Assembly (NCBI GenBank): GCA_029959085.1
Contig: JARWIR010000008.1
Span: forward strand, 19,144,001-19,208,000
Direction of reading: 5' to 3'
Length of the DNA stretch: 64,000 nucleotides
Origin: Nemophila menziesii
Taxonomy: Eukaryota > Streptophyta > Magnoliopsida > Boraginales > Hydrophyllaceae
The notes below the pieces were generated by a model. It was given only the letters and a program-made list of their open reading frames with translations, searched no databases and had not been told where the DNA came from. This document shows positions 58,037 through 64,000 of this stretch, one piece after another (within the stretch, counting starts at the first letter, position 1; every line of letters starts with the position of its first letter). A program made the position numbers and the translations under genes.

Positions 58037-58784
58037 ATTTTTTTACCTTAATTTGAGTTCTTTGATTGTTGATGGCGTAGCAAAGCCTGTTTATGATAGT
58101 GGAGAAGGAACACGAGTGACGATAGTTTTCTTCGGCATGTGGGAAATTATAGAGCCCGTTGATGATGGTGGAGAATGGAAACGAGTGGCGGCGATTTTCT
58201 TGTGCAGGAGATCGTCGAAGAAGAAGAGGAAGATTAAAAAAAAATGATTTAAAGAAAAAATAATGACTTCTAAATTCTGTTAACGTCGTGCTTAGGTGGA
58301 TCAGACGTGGCACCAGATGGCGTTGGCTAACGGTCAACTGACAGAGATTTCAAAAAAGGGATAACACTGACAAAAAAGGGAACTTATAAGGCCACCCCGG
58401 GGAATTTTAAAGATATATGACTTTTACTACACTTTAGGTAAAGATCAAGGGTCACACGGGATCTTTACCCTATTTAGGTCATAGGTATTCAAAAATGCCA
58501 TTTTTTGACCATTTCACTAATTCCATGAGATATTTCACTAATTTAAATTTTTCAAATAACTATTATTTGAATATATCACAAATTAAATTTTTTATTTGAT
58601 ATGTCCAAATTACTTTTAAAATTTATAAAATAACTCACAAAATTAGTAAAATAATCTAAAATGACAATTTTAAGTACGGTTGGGTTTAAATTATTTTTAG
58701 GCAATAAATAAACAACCTAAAAATGAAATTTGCTCAAGAAATAATATAAACTAATGTGTTTTTCCTTGAAAAACTAATATGATA

Positions 58785-59048
58785 TTTCCTTTGTCTCCAA
58801 AGAATTGTCACTTATATTAGAAACAATTATTTATAAAAGGTTGTCATTTTAAATTTTTTTAAAAAATAAGACAATTTTTTAATTTTTATACTACTTTTAT
58901 TTTTAATTAAATATTATAATTTCATAATAGATTTTCAAAATGTCAAATTATTTTATGAAGGATATTTTAATAACTATATAGATAATAAATGATATTTTTT
59001 GGATATACGTGCAAAAGTAATTATGAATTTTTTTAGAATCAGATGAAA
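58785..59048. mobile_element. Possible Stowaway-like MITE, 264 bp
   Basis: It starts TTTCCTTTGTCTCCAAAGAA, and the reverse complement of the end reads TTTCATCTGATTCTAAAAAA, with TA at both edges (58,783-84 and 59,049-50). Subterminal AATTGTCAC and a palindromic AT-rich interior fit the Stowaway pattern, but the termini are diverged. Confidence 0.45.
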
Positions 59049-59050
59049 TA

Positions 59051-60045
59051 TTATAAAAAAGACCTTTGGTATTTTTCTCTAAATACATGAAACAATTTCC
59101 AAAAAATATTAAAAATTCACCGAATTTTCCTGAATCATACACCAAGGGTTCAAAAACTTAGCCCACCCGCAAAGGTAGAGTAGATCCAGAATTTCGAATC
59201 GGATAAAGCTATTATATAGTATTTAGTAAAATTAATGTATAAATTTTGATCATGGGGAGGGCTAATTTTCTGGTTAAGGGTCTGTAATTTTTTTATTCAT
59301 GTTTTTACCTATTTTTTCAAAAAAATCGGGCTAAATGGTACTGTTATCTCATAGTCCCACCCCAGCCTACCCCTAGGGTAGATGAACACCAATTCCTCCT
59401 TGCCTATGACATCAAGCCAGTTAGCGGAGAAACCTTTGATATCTCCTGAGTCTCACACGAACGCCTCTTATGATATCCTAAGTCTCTCGTTGAGAGCCAC
59501 AACAAGCAAAACATAGCAAACATGTCTTCAGGACCACTAGGGTCATGTACCATAGGGAGAACATAACATAAACTCAGCCAACACCACATTTACTAAGGGA
59601 CGAGTTAGCTTGATCACAAAAACTCTTCTTGAGTCAATGCATCACAAGTGATCAAAATATGTCAAGGGGTAACACTAGAATCGAAATGTGTGTAAGCAAC
59701 TAAGTAATATAAATTATGTGCTGATGAATGAGGGTTAGTGTGTTTTTTCAACTTTCCTTCTACACCCAAGTTGGTTTTACCAACTAAGACCAACATACTT
59801 TCTCAGTTTGAACAACTACATGTATCCATTGGCTAGTCTTACGCATTCTCGGTCTCATTATGCTTCCATTAGACCGGGGCATGGTCCCCTAGTATGTCTT
59901 TTCTTGATCTTCCTTCCCTAGGTCACTTCTTCACTAATTCAAATAATCCTTTTCATATGTTAGGCTCGCTGGGAATTTCAATTCCCATTCTCGTCAAAAT
60001 AATAGCGTAATGACTTATCTGAGCCCTTATTGAGAGCTTTAGGTG
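59051..60045. other. Non-coding stretch, nothing recognised
   Basis: No coding region, RNA or element boundary is recognised up to the Copia target duplication at 60,046. Confidence 0.4.
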
Positions 60046-60599
60046 TACGTTGTTGGAATAAAATGAAGCAAGAATGTTTAAATCATTTAAAACAAGGTAT
60101 TAATTTAATTCCTTTCATGATCTTATGGGAGCAGAGATAGAAAAATATTAGCTTAAAATAACTTACCTATATATTCCTACCAAAAGATCTAAAGGCTATG
60201 AAATCTAAAAGGGAAAAGGCAAAATCCACACACGTGCGCACCACCACCCACCTGACCCGGCGAAAGCGACTACGTGGGCCGTGGGCTCGTGAGGGAGTTT
60301 GGGAGTCAAAAAATGAAATTTAAAACGAAACAAGTTTTCTGAAGTGAATCCGATGGAAGATGGCTATTTCTTATATTAGTTCGTTTGTATTTCATTTATT
60401 GAAATATATTTTATCTGGATTTCCATAACTGTTGTTTTAGAACGGCGATTTTCATTTTTCCCAACAATTTAAAAATGTATTATTTATATCACCGGCTTTT
60501 TATGAAATGGCATTTTCAAATTTTACAGTTGCTTCATCCTTGAATGAAAAGGCTTTTCCCCGACGTGAATAAGTTGGAACCCCTTAAAGCGTTGGGCAC

Positions 60600-62130
60600 A
60601 AAAGATCTTGATTTGTCTTGAACAGTACGGACTCGACTTCGCTATAGTCGAAGATCCTCCACTTATGGTGGAAAACAAAGATTATATTGAAGAAAAACAA
60701 TCTAGATATCTTGCCTTCGTAGCCAAGTTCAAAATAGAAGATACAATGGCTTAGGGATGGATGTTGAACAATGTTTCGTTATTCCATTTTTGATCTACTT
60801 ACCAAATAAAAGTCAACAAAGGTCATATGAGAAACTCTCGAGAAGAAATATGGGGCTGATGATTGCGGTAAAAAGAAATACGTCATCGGTAACTGGTATA
60901 TAACTTCATTCTTACCGATCAGAAACCTATGACTCAACAACTTCATGTGTATGAAAACCTATGCGCAGAGGTAATCGCCGAAGGTATGAAGATGTGCGAA
61001 GTTTTCCAAGACAACATTTTGCTTGAAAAATTTCCCCCATCTTGGAGTGAATATTGTAACCATCTCAAGCATAAAAAGAAAAAATGTGACTCTCCAAGAA
61101 CTCATCATCCATATTCAAGTCGAAGAAGCCAATCAACTCAAGGATAAGTCTCTCTCTTTCTCTTCTCATTCCTAGAAAGCTAACCTTGTCAAAAATTCTA
61201 GCCAACGTAATAAGGACATGTTCGAAGGAAATGGAAAACAACATGGCGCTAACAATTCCAAGTCTGGGGGAAATGAGAACCGCAACAACTCCAACAAACA
61301 AGGCAGAAGGTTCAAAACTTCTAGTAAGATTCAGAATCCTAAGGATGCTTGTTATTGTTGTGTAAAGAAGTACACAAAGATTTTGAGTGTATGCTTAGAG
61401 CCGTTCCTGATCCAAAACCTACGCCAGACCTAACCGAAACCAAAAATATAATCGTCATGGTAATGGTTGAGGCTTACTTGGTGAAAAATAAAAGCGAGTG
61501 GATCCTTAACACCGGGGCTTCACGACACTTTTTCACAAAGAAAACCATGTTCAAAAAGTTCTAGGAAGCAACCATGGTGAATGCGTGTACCTTGGTGACT
61601 CATCCACTTCTACGGTCCTCGGAAAAGGACAGGTTGCCCTCAAACTCACTTCTGGTAAGACCTTTGAGTTAAACGATATTCTCTTCGTCCCCTCGCTCCA
61701 TAGGAACTTTGTTTCCATAGCTCTTCTTAATAAAGTGGGACTCAAACTAGTTTTCGAGGGGAGAAAATAATTATTACTAAAAATGATGAGTTTGTGGGAA
61801 AAGGGTATTTACATAATGGTTTGTTTGTTTTAACTACTGTAAACCTTGACTAGTACCAAAGTGACCAGTTTTTGGGGAAGGGTTTTTCCAAATAATGGTT
61901 TGTGTGGTTGAACATTGTAACCCGAATAAGGATGTTTCTAATTTTGTTTATCTATTTGAATGTCTAGATGTACGGAATGATAGATTAGGCTATCTTTTTT
62001 TCCTCTTCAAATAAAAGGCTAAAATCTGTTGGACTAATAAGGTCGATGACTTTATAAAATGTTTGTTATGTGTAGAGTGCAAACTCGCGGGAAAACGACC
62101 TTTGAATCTGAAACCATGAGAGTTCTAAAC
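60600..62130 (+). pseudogene. Copia gag and protease relic
   Basis: In several frames: YGLDFAIVEDPPLM (near 60,630), YGADDCGKKKYVIGNWY (near 60,850) and MTQQLHVYENLCAEVIAEGM (60,929 on). Then come a protease region with WILNTGASRHFFTKK (near 61,500, where NTG replaces the catalytic DSG/DTG), STVLGKGQVALKLTSGKT and LVFEGRK, and a pre-integrase trace, CKLAGKRP, near 62,080. Aspartate to asparagine at the protease site plus many stops make it inactive. A fragment of the same gag family lies at 38.9-39.3 kb on the other strand. Confidence 0.75.
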
Positions 62131-62269
62131 TACTAGAATTAGTACATTTGGACTCAAATGTTTTTTTTATAAATTCCGCTAGTAAAGGAGAAAACCTATA
62201 CTACTAAACCTTCATAGGTGACCATTCTAGGTTTACAATAGACTCAATCGTCATGAGATATGATACGAA

Positions 62270-62600
62270 TATATAAACCGTCTTAATAAATTCATAGCCA
62301 CTCATGATGGTCCTATTGAGAAGGACATGATGAATTCACTCATAAGGTGTATCATTTTAGAAAGAACACGAGGATAAGTGTTCAACTCATAATGAATTCA
62401 TAGCCATTATGGTGGTCCTTTTGAGAAGGACTTTCACAGTCAAAAGTGAGACTCAAAATTCATGATAGAAGTTAAGGAGACGTCATTAATAATCTCATAT
62501 GAACGAGTCCACAAAGTTCATGTCCCGCAAGAGGTGGTCCTTAGAGAAGGACTTGATGAACGAACTAAAGGGTGATATTCAAGTGAACTACACCTTTCAG
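62270..62600. repeat. Three diverged units with GTCCT-TTGAG-AAGGAC hairpins
   Basis: TCATAGCCACTCATGATGGT-CCTATTGAGAAGGACATGA is repeated near 62,296, 62,398 and 62,518. Each copy carries a short stem GTCCT(N5-6)AAGGAC. It lies between the coding relic and the 3' LTR of the decayed Copia element. Confidence 0.65.
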
Positions 62601-63738
62601 TACGGTAGAGTATGTGCTCTGAGGGGCACGATCGAAAACCGTTAAGTTCAAGAGTAGGTTCACTTAAACAAAATTTGGTGGTTGCCTCACTTCACTACGC
62701 GTCAATTTAAATCGAAAGATGTTGCCACTTAAGTACAATTCACCCAAATACTAACAGTTATGGAAATCTGTTCACCCTTGCTTCCAAAGACCTTAAGTTA
62801 GGGATTGTTGGAATACAATTGATCAAGAGTGTTTAAATCATTTAAAACAAGATATTAATGTAATTCCTTTCATGCTCTTAAGGAAGAAGTGGAAAATACA
62901 TATTTTTGTAATGAAAATGTCCCACATAGGAGCAGAGATAGAAAAAGTATTAGTTTAAAATTTCTTACCTATCTATTCCTATCAAAAGATATAAAGACTA
63001 TGAAAGCCAAAATGGAAAAGGCAAAGCCCCACACGCGCGCACCTCCACCACCCTTTTGGACCGACGACGGTGACGGCGTGGGTCATGGGCTCTTGGGAGA
63101 GTCGAAAAATTAAACAAGTTTTTCGAAGTGAATCTGGTGGATGATGACTGGCTCTTATATTAGTCGGTGTCAATTCAAATCCTTTCCGTCAGAAGACAAG
63201 TGTCCACCAATAACGCACCAAAAGATAAGCGTCCACCAATTATGCACCAGCCAACTGCTTCAGAACTTGGTCAACACGGGAATGAATTAAGTCAAAATAG
63301 TGTCCAAGTTCATTGCTAGAAATTGAAAACATATAACATATGTCACAATCAAAACGTCAGCAATCATGAAGGCAATTAAGGGCATTTATTTCTAACAATT
63401 TTGATAAAAGCTTTCTCTTCACCTACTCTCCTATAAATACAGCTCCTCCTCATTTGTCTTAGCTACGAGACGAATCTTGAAAAGAACAAAAGAATTACTT
63501 TCTACTTCTCTAAACATTATTCTGTAGTAGTAGAAACTCTTTGTTAGAGATAAGTGGTACGCCGAAATATCTTTTTAACGCCATCATTATTTATTATGTT
63601 TGCTTTTCTATTTTGTTTAAGTTTCATTCGTATTTCATTAATTGTAATAGATAATTTACTTTAAATTTAAATATATTTTATCTGGATTTTTATTTCTATT
63701 GTTTTACAAGGTGATTTTCATTTTTTCTTAACATACGT

Positions 63739-64000
63739 TGTTGTACGTTGTCATTGTAATGACAATGCATAATTAAGGTCGTCTAGCATCTTTTGTGCTT
63801 CGGCACAGTCTAGGGAAAAAATTGTTTATCAATTGAGATTCGAGTTTAACCTATAAGATTCAAGATAAGCAAAATATCTGGGATCAAGTGTGTAGGCATA
63901 TAAGGCGAAGACCAAGGCCGGTCCTAAGAGGAGGCCATGGCCTTTGACCCCCTCAATTCTTATAATTTTTAGGGCTCAATTTTTTATATATATAAAGTAT
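63739..64000. other. Window end, nothing firmly recognised
   Basis: Near 63,915-63,950 GGCCGGTCCTAAGAGGAGGCC and GACCCCCTCAATTC recall the termini of some plant non-autonomous DNA elements, but the window ends before a second terminus could be seen. Confidence 0.25.

Larger units (their letters stand above)
39950..58470. mobile_element. MULE-like element with about 435-bp terminal inverted repeats
   Basis: The left end reads GGGTAAAACTCTCGTGTGGC, and the reverse complement of the right end reads GGGTAAAGATCCCGTGTGAC. The inverted similarity continues for about 435 bp: left arm 39,950-40,001 plus 54,078-54,462, right arm 58,470-58,037. It passes through shared AAAATTCCCCCGGGTGGCC, CACCTAAGCACGAC and CTTCTTCGACGATCTC. 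A 9-bp duplication TATTTAGG(C/T) flanks it (39,941-49 and 58,471-79; one mismatch). Long inverted repeats and 9-bp duplications are typical of Mutator-like elements. No transposase is found; the interior holds a hAT-like element, a LINE fragment and unassigned sequence. Without the Copia array it is about 4.4 kb. Confidence 0.88.
39869..58735. mobile_element. MITE, copy 2, split by an 18.5-kb nest of insertions
   Basis: The left part is 39,869-39,949 and the right part 58,480-58,735, flanked by the perfect 9-bp duplication AAGAAATAA (39,860-68 and 58,736-44). It starts AAGAAAATTATATTTTTAGG and ends AAATGAAATTTGCTC, matching the ends of copy 1 at 186-574. The two parts are collinear with copy 1 across the break, where CATATTTAGG meets TTTAGGTCATAGG. 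It is the oldest layer of the nest. Confidence 0.88.
60051..63733 (+). mobile_element. Decayed Ty1/Copia element with TACGT target duplication
   Basis: The 5' LTR is 60,051-60,466 (TGTTGGAATA ... CCCAACA, 416 bp) and the 3' LTR 62,806-63,733 (TGTTGGAATA ... CTTAACA, 928 bp). TACGT flanks it at 60,046-50 and 63,734-38. The 5' LTR lacks about 500 bp that the 3' LTR has in the middle. The internal region, about 2.3 kb, retains gag and protease relics and a trace of the pre-integrase region. The integrase core, reverse transcriptase and RNase H are missing. LTR divergence and stops show that it is old. Confidence 0.88.

Noticed and set aside
1..64000. CRISPR arrays, bacterial defence or phage modules, rRNA or tRNA genes
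   Set aside because: Repeats in the window are not short direct repeats with unique spacers of constant size. Composition and content are those of plant nuclear DNA, and no RNA gene secondary structure was recognised. A tRNA or rRNA scan would be decisive.

Overview
The window looks like gene-poor, AT-rich nuclear DNA of a flowering plant, probably a eudicot. The evidence is plant-type L1 LINEs with APE, RT and RNase H domains, Ty1/Copia elements primed by the usual tRNA-Met type site, MULE/hAT/Stowaway-like DNA elements, and one intron-rich host gene. I saw no rRNA, tRNA, CRISPR or bacterial-style operon. The species cannot be told from the sequence alone.

Layout. 1-4.1 kb: degenerate tandem repeats of about 70-100 bp, with a 389-bp MITE inserted into the first array. 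4.2-5.7 kb: a solo LTR. 6.8-13.6 kb: a nearly complete antisense LINE with an 18-bp target duplication, sitting between inverted repeats of an older small element. 13.7-15.7 kb: a MULE-like coding relic, an array of palindromes, a GGTTAA minisatellite and a Stowaway-like MITE. 15.9-28.4 kb: a LINE graveyard holding a 5'-truncated antisense LINE, an insertion made only of a LINE tail, and an old AT-rich LINE split by a younger LINE with an inverted 5' end and by two solo LTRs. 28.4-30.1 kb: local tandem duplications. 30.2-32.9 kb: the only convincing host gene, seven exons on the minus strand, encoding a 700-residue protein with an HNH-like motif and a coiled coil. 33-39.8 kb: AT-rich DNA with LTR and Copia gag remnants.

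The right third is a nest of insertions that can be ordered from their target duplications. A small MITE (39,869-58,735) was split by a MULE-like element with about 435-bp terminal inverted repeats (39,950-58,470). That element received a hAT-like element (54,562-56,958), carries a LINE fragment near 57.2-57.7 kb, and was hit in its left inverted repeat by a Ty1/Copia element. The Copia element is present as LTR-internal-LTR-internal-LTR (40,002-54,072), in two 6,455-bp units that look identical, bounded by one pair of AAGCC duplications. A second, decayed Copia element with its own TACGT duplication lies at 60,051-63,733.

The only elements that look potentially active are the two Copia units, with long open gag and pol frames, intact catalytic motifs and apparently identical LTRs. 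The other elements are relics. The host gene has no neighbour in the window to which it could be functionally linked.
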